16,617 nucleotides of DNA, from the NCBI GenBank assembly GCA_039927975.1, contig JBDSTZ010000561.1, positions 1 to 16,617 of the forward strand. The letters run 5' to 3'. The notes under the pieces were generated by a model. The model saw nothing but the letters and a program-made list of their open reading frames with translations. It was not told the origin of the DNA and did no database searches. Position 1 is the first letter of the stretch. Each line of letters begins with the position of its first letter. The position numbers and the translations under genes were made by a program. The DNA comes from JBDSTZ01 sp039927975 (GTDB taxonomy: Bacteria > Pseudomonadota > Gammaproteobacteria > Burkholderiales > Burkholderiaceae_D). Positions 6,458 through 13,134 of the stretch are shown piece after piece.

Positions 6458-8737
6458 GTTTTCCAGCGTCACCCGCAGGTTGCGCGAACTGCCGAACTCG
6501 TTGCGCTGATGGATGAGGCCAACGCCGGGAAAGTAGATTTGCTCGTTGATGCCGCGCTGGCCGAGCATGTTGTTGAGCGCCAGCCGTACTTGATTTTTCG
6601 GATCGAATTTCCACAGCACATAAGTGTCCAGGTCGCGCCGCACCGACTGGCTGGTGATGTGATCGGCCGAGACCCGCACCGGTCCGCCGTTGCGGAAAGC
6701 GAAGGTGCCGCCGGCCATCAGGGCGCCCTGCTTGTATTCGACGCCCAGCGTGGCTGACAGCGGGGTCTGCTCGCTCAGGCGGTTGTCCGGTCCCGGCACG
6801 GCGTCGACGCTCGACCAGTTGCGCGAGACACTCATGCGCAGGTCGATCGCCGGGGCGTTCGCCACGATGGCCTTGAGCGGAAACTTCGCTTCCAGTTCGA
6901 TACCGCGGGTTTGCGCGTGGCCCACGTTGAGCGGCATGAAGACATAGCGCGTGCCATCGAGGGTGATGTCGTCGCGCATGTAGTTGTCGATACGGCGCGA
7001 GGACACGCTCACCGAAATGAGCGCGCCTTCGGTCCAGTAATGCTCGTACGAGGCGTCCAGGCCGAGCGCCAGTTCGGGCTTGAGGCCCGGATTGCCGCCG
7101 TAGTCGGGATCGGACTGGCTGTTGTTGTCGGACAGGCGGCGGCGCGGATTCAAGCGCCACGGCTGCGGCGCCTTGTAGGTGCGGGTGACGGCGAATCGCA
7201 GCTGGTCGCCCTTGCCGCCGGGCAGTTTGTAGAGCGTTTGCATCAGCGGACTGAACACGCTGGTGCGCGAGGTCGCGCCGGTGAAGCTGTCGCCCTCGGT
7301 GCTGGTCTGGATGCCTTCCCAGCGCCCGCCCAGGTAGAGCGACCACAGCGGCGTGAGATTCCATTCGTCCTGGGCGAACAGGGCCAGGCGCGAGATGCGC
7401 GCGGCGAACACGTTGTGGCTGTCGGTCGGCTTGGCGCCGAGTCCCGCCACTTCGCCCAGCACCCGGGTGTCGTCGTGCTGGGTGTTCAAGCCGCCATCCC
7501 AGCCGACCGAGAGGGCGTGGCCTTCCCACATCGGGGTCGAATATTTGCCGGTCGACGCCAGGCTCACCCCATGGCCCTTGTTGATGTACTCGGTGTCGTA
7601 GCCTTGCGCACCACTCTGCAGAAAGCCGATGTTGCGGGTGTCGTTGTCGTTGGCCGACCAGCCGGCGGTGAATTTCAAGTCGAGCTTGCTGCCGTCGGCG
7701 CCCTTGTGCACCCAGTTCAGGCTGTTGTACACATTGACGAACTGGCCGTCGCCATGCGCCTTGTTGTCCGGATAGGGCAAGGTGTCGCCCGGCAGGAAGC
7801 TGGTCTTGCCGGCCCACAGGCGGCCGTAGCGGTTCATGTTGAGGAAATTTTGCAGGGTCAGGGTGTCGCCACCCTCGAGCGTCCAGCTCAGGCGCGGCCC
7901 GATGCCGATATTGGTGTTGCGGCCCTTGTTGATGCCGTTCCCTTGGCGCAGGCGGGTGCGCTTGCCGGCGCCGTCGAAGGCTTCGTCGAGCGAGCTGGCC
8001 GCGTTTTCATATTCGTTGTACGACAGGTTGCCGGTCAACGAATACGACATCTTGCCGACCTGGTCGGACATCTGCAGGTTCAGGGTCGGGTTGTAGCTGT
8101 GGGGAGCGAGGCCGAGGCCGCTCTTGATCTCGCGCTGCAGCTTGGCCGCGACGCTCTTTTTCAGGACCACGTTGATGGTGCCGGCGATCGACTGGGTCGA
8201 GAACTCGGCGCTGGCCGCGCGCATCACTTCGATTCGCTCGATCAGCTCGGGCGCCAGGTTCTCGAGCGAAAAGCCGGAGGGCGGCCGCTCGCCGTTGACC
8301 AGGATCTGGGTGTAGCCGGCGCCCAGGCCGCGCATGCGGATGTCGCCGCTGCCGCGCGCGCCGCCGACGGTGACGCCGGGCAAGCGCTTGAGGACGTCGA
8401 CCACGCTGGTGTCGCCGTACTTGATGATTTCCTCATGGTTGACCACCATCTTGCTGGCGGTGTCGTCGCGGCGCGCGTTGTAGGCGTCGGCGCTGCCGCG
8501 CACTTCCACTTTCTGTATCTCGGACTCGGACTTGATGTCCGCAGGCTTGGCGGCTGGCTTGGCGGCCGGCTGGTCAATTTTGCTGTTGGCCTTGCTGGCG
8601 GCCGGCTTGGTCGCTTTTTGGGCCACGACCACGGCTGCGGCAGCCGGATCGGCGCTTTGCTGGGCGTGGGCGGAAACGAGGGCCGACAAGGCGGCGGCGA
8701 GGATGGTCAGGCGTGCTGGAATGTGTGCGGGCGACAT
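6449..8737 (-). CDS. TonB-dependent outer-membrane receptor
   Basis: A 762-residue outer-membrane receptor. I choose the ATG at 8737 because it opens a signal peptide (MSPAHIPARLTILAAALSAL, cleavage near AHA-QQ). The frame extends 13 codons further to a TTG with no ribosome binding site. Residues 39-68 are an Ala/Lys/Pro-rich linker, and IQKVEVRG at 74-81 is a likely TonB box. The plug domain spans about 80-195, with DVLKRLPGVTV, IRMRGLGAGYTQILVNGERP and IERIEVMRAASAEFS. The rest forms a beta barrel ending in the terminal Phe of LRVTLENKF, the usual outer-membrane assembly signal. The plug and barrel style resemble receptors with an outer-membrane beta-barrel type 3 domain. The substrate (siderophore, vitamin or glycan) cannot be told. 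It is transcribed alone, with a dyad operator upstream. Confidence 0.92.
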   Translation of the reverse strand: MSPAHIPARLTILAAALSALVSAHAQQSADPAAAAVVVAQKATKPAASKANSKIDQPAAKPAAKPADIKSESEIQKVEVRGSADAYNARRDDTASKMVVNHEEIIKYGDTSVVDVLKRLPGVTVGGARGSGDIRMRGLGAGYTQILVNGERPPSGFSLENLAPELIERIEVMRAASAEFSTQSIAGTINVVLKKSVAAKLQREIKSGLGLAPHSYNPTLNLQMSDQVGKMSYSLTGNLSYNEYENAASSLDEAFDGAGKRTRLRQGNGINKGRNTNIGIGPRLSWTLEGGDTLTLQNFLNMNRYGRLWAGKTSFLPGDTLPYPDNKAHGDGQFVNVYNSLNWVHKGADGSKLDLKFTAGWSANDNDTRNIGFLQSGAQGYDTEYINKGHGVSLASTGKYSTPMWEGHALSVGWDGGLNTQHDDTRVLGEVAGLGAKPTDSHNVFAARISRLALFAQDEWNLTPLWSLYLGGRWEGIQTSTEGDSFTGATSRTSVFSPLMQTLYKLPGGKGDQLRFAVTRTYKAPQPWRLNPRRRLSDNNSQSDPDYGGNPGLKPELALGLDASYEHYWTEGALISVSVSSRRIDNYMRDDITLDGTRYVFMPLNVGHAQTRGIELEAKFPLKAIVANAPAIDLRMSVSRNWSSVDAVPGPDNRLSEQTPLSATLGVEYKQGALMAGGTFAFRNGGPVRVSADHITSQSVRRDLDTYVLWKFDPKNQVRLALNNMLGQRGINEQIYFPGVGLIHQRNEFGSSRNLRVTLENKF

Positions 8738-8776
8738 GAAATGGGGTTGGCGGCGTGGTAAGTACGAGGGTGGCAA

Positions 8777-8807
8777 GATTTAACAAGACAATATTGTCTA
8801 TTAAATC
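8777..8807. promoter_or_regulatory. Palindromic operator upstream of the TonB-dependent receptor
   Basis: The core AGACAATATTGTCT (8786-8799) is a perfect 14-base palindrome. Outer arms GATTTAA (8777-8783) and TTAAATC (8801-8807) are also complementary, with a one-base offset, making a 31-base dyad. It lies 49-62 bases (core) before the receptor ATG in an AT-rich stretch, where a repressor or activator would act. The even-length core recalls LacI-family operators, but the regulator is unknown. Confidence 0.65.
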
Positions 8808-8840
8808 CCTGCCCCCTGCTTGTTTATTGGTAAATGTTTT

Positions 8841-8856
8841 TTGTATCGCAATGTTG
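8841..8856. repeat. 16-base block repeated at 9117-9132
   Basis: TTGTATCGCAATGTTG here and TTGTATCGTAATGTTG at 9117-9132 differ at one base. Each lies 54-55 bases from the start of its neighbouring GACA-N4-TGTC dyad, on the far side from the receptor gene. The shared spacing shows that the two upstream regions descend from one ancestor or are kept by the same regulation. Confidence 0.7.
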
Positions 8857-8887
8857 CGCGAGAATCCGCAGCGCTTCGCGAGGAAGG

Positions 8888-9036
8888 TCAGAACTTCACT
8901 TCCAGTGTCATACCGGCCTGTGCAGAGACGGCTGCGTGAACGGCAAAGACGGCGCCAGGGCTGTGGCGATCCGGGTGGCGGCGAGCAGGATGGCGGCGAG
9001 CAGGGTCAGGCGAAGGGGCTGTGGAGCGGAAAACAT
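8888..9036 (-). pseudogene. Collapsed remnant of a second TonB-dependent receptor
   Basis: Read on the minus strand, the ATG at 9036 opens MFSAPQPLRLTLLAAILLAA, which closely resembles the intact receptor's MSPAHIPARLTILAAALSAL, including shared DNA for the RLT.LAA part. After about 30 codons the signal peptide continues in another frame as AVFAVHAAVSAQAG. It then runs straight into MTLEVKF and a stop (TGA at 8888-8890), which matches the receptor's final TLENKF. Thus only the two ends of a receptor gene remain, joined with a frame shift (149 bases, not a multiple of three). About 700 codons of plug and barrel are missing. Uninterrupted, the first frame stops after 45 codons. The upstream dyad and 16-mer of the intact receptor are also present here. 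Together these point to a tandem copy reduced by internal deletion. Confidence 0.65.
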
Positions 9037-9058
9037 TAATCCAGGAATGTAATTTTTC

Positions 9059-9080
9059 TAAGGGACATCATTGTCCTTTA
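9059..9080. promoter_or_regulatory. Second copy of the receptor-type dyad, upstream of the remnant
   Basis: GGACATCATTGTCC (9063-9076) has the same RGACA-N4-TGTCY pattern as the site at 8786-8799. The flanks TAAG and TTTA extend it to 22 bases with one mismatched pair. It lies 27-40 bases before the remnant's ATG. Confidence 0.5.
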
Positions 9081-9116
9081 TAAACTAACGATTGGATCGT
9101 CTTTCCTGGGAATAAT

Positions 9117-9132
9117 TTGTATCGTAATGTTG
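9117..9132. repeat. 16-base block repeated from 8841-8856
   Basis: TTGTATCGTAATGTTG, 15 of 16 bases identical to the block upstream of the intact receptor and at the same distance from its dyad. Confidence 0.7.
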
Positions 9133-9142
9133 TTGCAGTAGT

Positions 9143-9481
9143 TCAGGGGCGCTCGGCCGGCTCCTTGGCGGCGCCCGGCTCTTTGGCGGGGCCCGATTCC
9201 TTGGCGGCGCCGGGCATCTGGATAATGATGGGAGGCTGCTGCCCCACCTCCGTTTTGGGCGATGCGTGGTTGAGCACGAAGGTGATGACCGTGATGCCAG
9301 TGGCGCCCAGCGCAATGGCAGTGCCGACCACCCATTTGATCATGTCGGCGAAACCCCGGTGCATTTCGACTTTCAGTGCCGAGAGGTTTTCCACCGTTTG
9401 GTCCAGGCGCGCCTCTATCTTCGTCAGCCGCTCACGGGTCTCGACGACGAACTCTTCCAGCCTTGCGACGCGTTCTTCCAC
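9143..9481 (-). CDS. Small coiled-coil membrane protein with Pro/Ala-rich tail
   Basis: A 112-residue protein from the GTG at 9481. Residues 2-45 form a heptad-like amphipathic helix (EERVARLEEFVVETRERLTK, then EARLDQTVENLSALKVEM), so a coiled coil is likely. Residues 50-70 (WVVGTAIALGATGITVITFVL) are a membrane helix. The C-terminus is a Pro/Ala/Lys tail with AKEPG-type repeats. The coiled-coil plus single-helix plan resembles small phage-derived or house-keeping hypothetical proteins such as the XhlA type, which is resemblance only. The frame is open further upstream to a TTG at 9529, but a -10-like TAGAAT ends just before the GTG, and the coiled coil begins right after it, so I favour the shorter form. 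It has no obvious partner and lies divergent from psd. Confidence 0.65.
   Translation of the reverse strand: MEERVARLEEFVVETRERLTKIEARLDQTVENLSALKVEMHRGFADMIKWVVGTAIALGATGITVITFVLNHASPKTEVGQQPPIIIQMPGAAKESGPAKEPGAAKEPAERP
9161..9214 (-). repeat. Three tandem 18-base units in the tail of the coiled-coil protein
   Basis: Units at 9161-9178, 9179-9196 and 9197-9214 share CTTTGGCGG/CCTTGGCGG cores and encode the [GA]AKE[PS]G-type repeats at residues 92-109. Copy number may vary between strains. Confidence 0.7.
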
Positions 9482-9488
9482 GCAGATT

Positions 9489-9517
9489 ATTCTAGAAGGA
9501 TAGGATGGGCGCCGCAA
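9489..9517 (-). promoter_or_regulatory. Candidate promoter giving a leaderless or near-leaderless transcript
   Basis: On the minus strand TTGCGG (9512-9517), 17 bases, TAGAAT (9489-9494). The predicted start of transcription falls within a base or two of the GTG at 9481, and no Shine-Dalgarno sequence is seen. The -35 is weak. Confidence 0.35.
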
Positions 9518-9538
9518 GACGCACACCAACGCAAAATG

Positions 9539-9566
9539 CTGACCTGCCTCAGCGCCCCGTTATAAT
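9539..9566 (+). promoter_or_regulatory. Promoter for psd
   Basis: A consensus TATAAT at 9561-9566, with CTGACC (9539-9544, four of six) 16 bases upstream. Transcription would start near 9573, about 26 bases before the GTG at 9599. This argues against the in-frame TTG at 9566, which lies inside the -10. Confidence 0.55.
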
Positions 9567-9598
9567 TGAATGTCGTTTTATTTCAAAGGCCCACCACC

Positions 9599-10450
9599 GT
9601 GTCCGACCGCTTGAAAGTTTTGCCGCAATACCTGATGCCGAAGCAGGCCATGACCTCGTTTGCCGGCCGTGTCGCCGGCGCCAAGGGCGGCGCGATGACC
9701 ACCAGGCTGATCCAGTGGTTCGTGGGCAAATACGGTGTCAACATGGACGAGGCGGTCAATTCCGACATCGCCAGTTACGCCAGCTTCAATGAATTTTTCA
9801 CCCGCCCGCTGCGCGAAGGCGCGCGGCCGCTGGCCAAGGCCGACTTTATCTGCCCGGTCGACGGCGCGATCAGCCAGTTCGGCCAGATCGACGACCACCA
9901 GATCTTCCAGGCCAAGGGGCATTCCTTCACCACCACCGAGCTGGTCGGCGGCGACGCCGCATTGGCGGCCAACTTTCAGCACGGCAGCTTCTCGAATCTC
10001 TACCTCAGTCCGAAGGATTACCACCGCCTGCACATGCCGTGCGACGGCCGTCTGCTGCGCACGATCTACGTGCCGGGCGCGCTGTTCTCGGTCAATCCGA
10101 CCACCGCGCGCGGCATTCCAAACCTGTTCGCCCGCAACGAACGCGTGGTCTGCGTGTTCGAGTCGCCCGTGCACGGCCTGTTCGTGATGACGCTGGTGGG
10201 CGCGACCATCGTCGGCAGCATGGAAACGGTGTGGCATGGCGTGGTCAACCCGACGCGGCCCCAGCGCATCGCCGAATGGCGTTACGACGACCAGCAGATC
10301 GTCTTGAAGCAAGGCGAGGAAATGGGCCGCTTCCTGCTCGGCTCGACGATCGTGATGTTGTTCAAGAAGGACACGATTCAGTTCAATCCGGACTGGGCGC
10401 CGGAACGCAAGATCCGCCTCGGCGAGATGATGGGCCAGCGGCCGGCCTGA
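9599..10450 (+). CDS. psd: Phosphatidylserine decarboxylase proenzyme
   Basis: A 283-residue proenzyme that cleaves itself into beta and alpha chains and decarboxylates phosphatidylserine to phosphatidylethanolamine at the inner membrane, the last step of PE synthesis. The cleavage motif LGST is at 247-250, with Ser249 becoming the pyruvoyl group. Asp88 (PVDGAI) and His145 (YHRLHMP) complete the Asp-His-Ser triad known for the E. coli enzyme. The length matches the bacterial family. I use the GTG at 9599, which gives the usual MSDRLKVLPQYLMPKQ start. AAAGG about nine bases upstream can serve as ribosome binding site, and the longer TTG form is excluded by the promoter. It appears to be a single-gene unit, facing the LysR-type regulator gene across a short convergent spacer. 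Confidence 0.97.
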   Translation: MSDRLKVLPQYLMPKQAMTSFAGRVAGAKGGAMTTRLIQWFVGKYGVNMDEAVNSDIASYASFNEFFTRPLREGARPLAKADFICPVDGAISQFGQIDDHQIFQAKGHSFTTTELVGGDAALAANFQHGSFSNLYLSPKDYHRLHMPCDGRLLRTIYVPGALFSVNPTTARGIPNLFARNERVVCVFESPVHGLFVMTLVGATIVGSMETVWHGVVNPTRPQRIAEWRYDDQQIVLKQGEEMGRFLLGSTIVMLFKKDTIQFNPDWAPERKIRLGEMMGQRPA

Positions 10451-10507
10451 TTTTCCCCGCGCAGCCAGGCGCGCCAACGCGCTCTGGAATACGGGCCCCG
10501 GGGCAGA

Positions 10508-11407
10508 TCACTCGCCCGGGCAGCACAACTCGCTGATCATGTCGAGGAAGGCGCGGGTCTTGGCCGGCATCAGCCGGCGTCCGGGAAACACCGCCCAGCC
10601 GATGGCGGTCGGCAGACTCCATTCCGGCAGCACCCTCACCAGCTCGCCCCGGTCCAGATAGGTCTTGGCGAACAGCGATGAGCTAGCCGCAATCCCCGCC
10701 CCGGTGCACGCCACCCGCGCCAGCAGGTCGGGCGAATTGGCCGAGATGCGGGCCGGCAGTTCGCGCTGCCACACCGTCTTGCCGCGCGTGAGTATCCACG
10801 GCACCGCACCGCCGCTGCGGCTGAGCAGGCACAGCAGGTCGTGCTTGAGCAGGTCGTCGGGCGACTCCGGCAGGCCGCGCCGTGCGATATACGATGGCGC
10901 CGCGTACAGCGACATTTGTTCGAGCATCACCCGGCGCGCGGCCAGCGAGGCATCGTCCGGCAGGTCGCCCATGCGGATGGCGACGTCGAAGTTCTCGGCC
11001 ACCAGGTCGACCCGGCGCGGCGAGAGGTCCAGTTCGAGCGTGATGGCCGGGTAGCGTTCGAGGAATTCGCCAAACACCGCCGTCATGCCCATATTCGCAA
11101 AATCGGCCGGCATCGACACGCGCAGCCGGCCGCTGGGCGCCAGCTGGCGGTGCTGCACCAGCGCGCCGGCCGATTCCACCTCCTCGACCACCTTGCGCGC
11201 ATGCTCGAGCAGGCTGGCGCCGAACTCGGTGAGCACCAGCTTGCGGGTGGTGCGCTGGAGCAGGCGTTCGCCGAGTTTCGCTTCGAGCAGTGAAATGCGG
11301 CGCGAGACGGTCGACTTGGGCAAGTCGACCCGCTGGGCGGCGGCGCTGAAGCTGCCGCTGTCGACAATCCTCGCGAACAGCAGCAGGTCGTTCGGTTCGA
11401 TATCCAT
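10508..11407 (-). CDS. LysR-type transcriptional regulator
   Basis: A 299-residue regulator. Residues 5-63 are the winged helix-turn-helix (FSAAAQRVDLPKSTVSRRIS, then LEAKLGERLLQRTTRKLVLT). From about residue 90 there is a periplasmic-binding-protein-like effector domain (GRLRVSMPADFANMGM and following). The form of the DNA-binding and effector regions is that of the CrgA/AaeR-like group common in Burkholderiales. The start at 11407 is chosen because it gives the standard MDIEPNDLLLFARIVDSGSF opening with GGGA six bases upstream; in-frame ATGs at 11419 and 11440 are possible. It is divergent from the azoreductase gene, so it very likely controls azoR and pirin in response to a quinone, phenolic or other electrophile. 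The ligand cannot be told. Confidence 0.92.
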   Translation of the reverse strand: MDIEPNDLLLFARIVDSGSFSAAAQRVDLPKSTVSRRISLLEAKLGERLLQRTTRKLVLTEFGASLLEHARKVVEEVESAGALVQHRQLAPSGRLRVSMPADFANMGMTAVFGEFLERYPAITLELDLSPRRVDLVAENFDVAIRMGDLPDDASLAARRVMLEQMSLYAAPSYIARRGLPESPDDLLKHDLLCLLSRSGGAVPWILTRGKTVWQRELPARISANSPDLLARVACTGAGIAASSSLFAKTYLDRGELVRVLPEWSLPTAIGWAVFPGRRLMPAKTRAFLDMISELCCPGE

Positions 11408-11518
11408 TGATTGTCCCATCAGGCGAATAATGATATCCATTTTAACGTCTTCTATATTGATTTTGGAACTGCTAAAGTGATCTTCATCGCAGTTCAACTC
11501 AAGAAGAGGTAAAACACC
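11408..11518. promoter_or_regulatory. Divergent control region between the LysR regulator and azoR
   Basis: A 111-base AT-rich spacer between divergent genes, where the regulator would be expected to bind. TTGATT (11457-11462) is a possible -35 for azoR, but no matching -10 stands out. I see no clear T-N11-A dyad that I would call the operator. Confidence 0.4.
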
Positions 11519-12118
11519 ATGAACATCCTGCAAATCAATTCCAGCGCCCGTTCGAACGGTTCCGAGTCCACCCGCCTGGCCGACAGCATCGTCGCCAAGC
11601 TGCAAGCGGCCACGCCAGGCGCCACCCTGGAGCGGCGCGACCTGGCTGCCCAGCCGCACCCGACGATCGACGAAGCGACCCTGGGCGCCCTGTTCACCCC
11701 GGCCGACCAGCGCAGCGCCGAGCAAGCCGCCCGCGTGGCGCTCGACGACGCCCTGATCGCCCAGGTGCAGGCGGCCGACGTGCTGGTGATCGGCGCGCCG
11801 ATGTACAACTTCGGCATGACCGTGCAACTGAAAAGCTGGTTCGACGCCATCGCCCGCGCCGGCGTCACTTTCCGCTACACCGCGACCGGCCCTGAAGGCC
11901 TGCTGCAAAATAAAAAGGCGTACGTCACGCTGGCGCGCGGCGGCATGCACCGCGACGGGGGCAACGACAGCCAGGTGGCGCACCTGACCACCCTGCTCGG
12001 CTTCCTGGGCATCACCGACGTCACGTTCGTGTACTCGGAAGGTCTCGGCATGGGTCCGGAAGCGGTCGCCAAGGCGCAAGCCGCGGCCGACGCCGAGATC
12101 GAAGCGGCACTGGCATAA
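11519..12118 (+). CDS. azoR: FMN-dependent NADH-azoreductase
   Basis: A 199-residue flavodoxin-fold enzyme that uses FMN and NADH for two-electron reduction of quinones and azo compounds in the cytoplasm. FMN-binding elements match E. coli AzoR, even in numbering: a phosphate-binding loop (INSSARSNGSES, residues 6-17), MYNF at 95-98 and ARGG at 139-142. GMTVQLKSWFDAIARAGVTF is the family's dimer and active-site segment. AGAGG lies about nine bases before the ATG. The in vivo role is probably quinone or electrophile detoxification rather than dye reduction. It is followed after 49 bases by the pirin gene on the same strand, and both are divergent from the LysR regulator. Confidence 0.95.
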   Translation: MNILQINSSARSNGSESTRLADSIVAKLQAATPGATLERRDLAAQPHPTIDEATLGALFTPADQRSAEQAARVALDDALIAQVQAADVLVIGAPMYNFGMTVQLKSWFDAIARAGVTFRYTATGPEGLLQNKKAYVTLARGGMHRDGGNDSQVAHLTTLLGFLGITDVTFVYSEGLGMGPEAVAKAQAAADAEIEAALA

Positions 12119-12138
12119 CAGCTGTATTGACATTGAAA

Positions 12139-12161
12139 GGCCGCCCGGCGCGGCCAGGGAG
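12139..12161 (+). other. Hairpin next to the pirin ribosome binding site
   Basis: GGCCGC (12139-12144), loop CCGGC, GCGGCC (12150-12155), directly followed by the Shine-Dalgarno GGGAG (12157-12161). It lacks a T run, so it is not a terminator. It may set mRNA stability or relative translation of pirin after azoR. Confidence 0.4.
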
Positions 12162-12167
12162 AACGGC

Positions 12168-13091
12168 ATGAGCGCACAATTGAATACACCGATCAGCGCA
12201 CCAGCGGGCGAGGCGAGAACCACAGCGGACGGGCTACTGGACGGCCGGCGCGTGACGCGATCGCGCGGCGTCGAGCGTGTGATCAGCGGCCAGTTCGTGA
12301 TGGATGGCGCGGGCGTGAAGATCAACCGCGTGCTGACCCAGGACTTGCAGCGCCGGCTCGATCCCTTCCTGATGCTCGACGCGTTTGGCAGCGAGAAGGC
12401 GGGCGACTATATCGCCGGCTTTCCATCGCACCCGCATCGCGGCTTCGAGACCATCTCGTACATGATCAAGGGCAGCATGCGCCATCGAGACAGCGCCGGG
12501 CATGAGGGCTTGATCACTGACGGCGGGGTGCAGTGGATGACGGCCGGGCGCGGCGTGGTGCACTCCGAAATGCCGGAGCAGAGCGATGGCCTGATGGAAG
12601 GCTTCCAGTTGTGGCTCAACCTGCCGGCGCGCGACAAGATGAGCGAACCCTGGTACCGCGACATCCCGAGCGCCGAGATTCCGCGCTTCGACACCGACGG
12701 CGGCGCCAGCGTGCAGGTGATCGCCGGCGCCAGCCACGGGATCGACGGCGTGGTCGAGCGCGAGGCGACGGCGCCGATTTACCTCGACATCGCGCTCGCT
12801 GCCGGCGGCGTGTTCGAGCAGGCGCTGCCGGCCGGCCACAACACCCTGCTGTATGTGTTCAGAGGCGAGGTGACGGTCGAGGGCAACGCGGTGGCCCAGG
12901 GCCGCATGGCGATTCTCGACAACGCGGCCGGCGCCGACGGCGTGCGCATCAAGGCGGACCAGCCGGCGCGCCTGCTGCTGATCGCCGGCCGGCCATTGGG
13001 CGAGCCGATCGCCCAGTACGGCCCGTTCGTGATGAACACCCAGGCCGAATTGCAGCAGGCGGTGGAGGACTTCCGCGCCGGCCGCTTCTGA
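12168..13091 (+). CDS. Pirin family bicupin protein
   Basis: A 307-residue double-cupin protein. The N-terminal cupin carries the pirin metal ligands His88 and His90 (FPSHPHRGFETISYM) and His132 and Glu134 (GVVHSEMP). These bind iron or another divalent metal in known pirins. Some bacterial pirins, such as E. coli YhhW, have quercetin 2,3-dioxygenase activity, while others act as redox-dependent partners, so the activity here is open. The first 25-30 residues are an extra unstructured leader. GGGAG lies 6-7 bases before the ATG. The azoR-pirin order fits a shared role in handling quinones or flavonoid-like compounds. Confidence 0.93.
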   Translation: MSAQLNTPISAPAGEARTTADGLLDGRRVTRSRGVERVISGQFVMDGAGVKINRVLTQDLQRRLDPFLMLDAFGSEKAGDYIAGFPSHPHRGFETISYMIKGSMRHRDSAGHEGLITDGGVQWMTAGRGVVHSEMPEQSDGLMEGFQLWLNLPARDKMSEPWYRDIPSAEIPRFDTDGGASVQVIAGASHGIDGVVEREATAPIYLDIALAAGGVFEQALPAGHNTLLYVFRGEVTVEGNAVAQGRMAILDNAAGADGVRIKADQPARLLLIAGRPLGEPIAQYGPFVMNTQAELQQAVEDFRAGRF

Positions 13092-13122
13092 TCTCCGGCC
13101 GGCGGGGCATGGCACCTTCGGT

Positions 13123-13128
13123 TACACT
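13123..13128 (+). promoter_or_regulatory. -10 element placed for a leaderless start
   Basis: TACACT ends six bases before the ATG at 13135, so the expected transcription start is the A of the ATG. No Shine-Dalgarno sequence is present, and no good -35 is seen 16-18 bases upstream. Confidence 0.35.
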
Positions 13129-13134
13129 GGCGCC

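Noticed and set aside
6911..8761. 616-codon open frame on the plus strand
   Set aside because: Lies wholly antisense to the TonB-dependent receptor, whose plug, barrel end and signal peptide are all recognisable. The plus product is a low-complexity Ala/Gly/Val/His sequence.
8755..9052. Overlapping plus-strand frames of 72-94 codons
   Set aside because: They cover the receptor promoter and the minus-strand remnant in low-complexity Arg/Gly/Gln sequence, with no ribosome binding site. The remnant explains the region better.
9566..9598. Upstream TTG start for psd
   Set aside because: The TTG begins within the TATAAT box, and the added residues are not part of the usual Psd N-terminus.
10451..10507. 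GC-rich palindrome GCCCCGGGGC near 10495-10504 as a terminator for psd and the LysR gene
   Set aside because: No T run on either strand and a very short loop. It cannot be called an intrinsic terminator.
12127..12132. Perfect TTGACA as a -35 for pirin
   Set aside because: No -10 is present 16-18 bases downstream, where the sequence is the GC-rich hairpin. Chance match in the azoR-pirin spacer.
11408..12325. N-terminal extension of the LysR frame to 605 codons
   Set aside because: The extra 306 codons are antisense to azoR and match no domain. The LysR helix-turn-helix starts normally at 11407.
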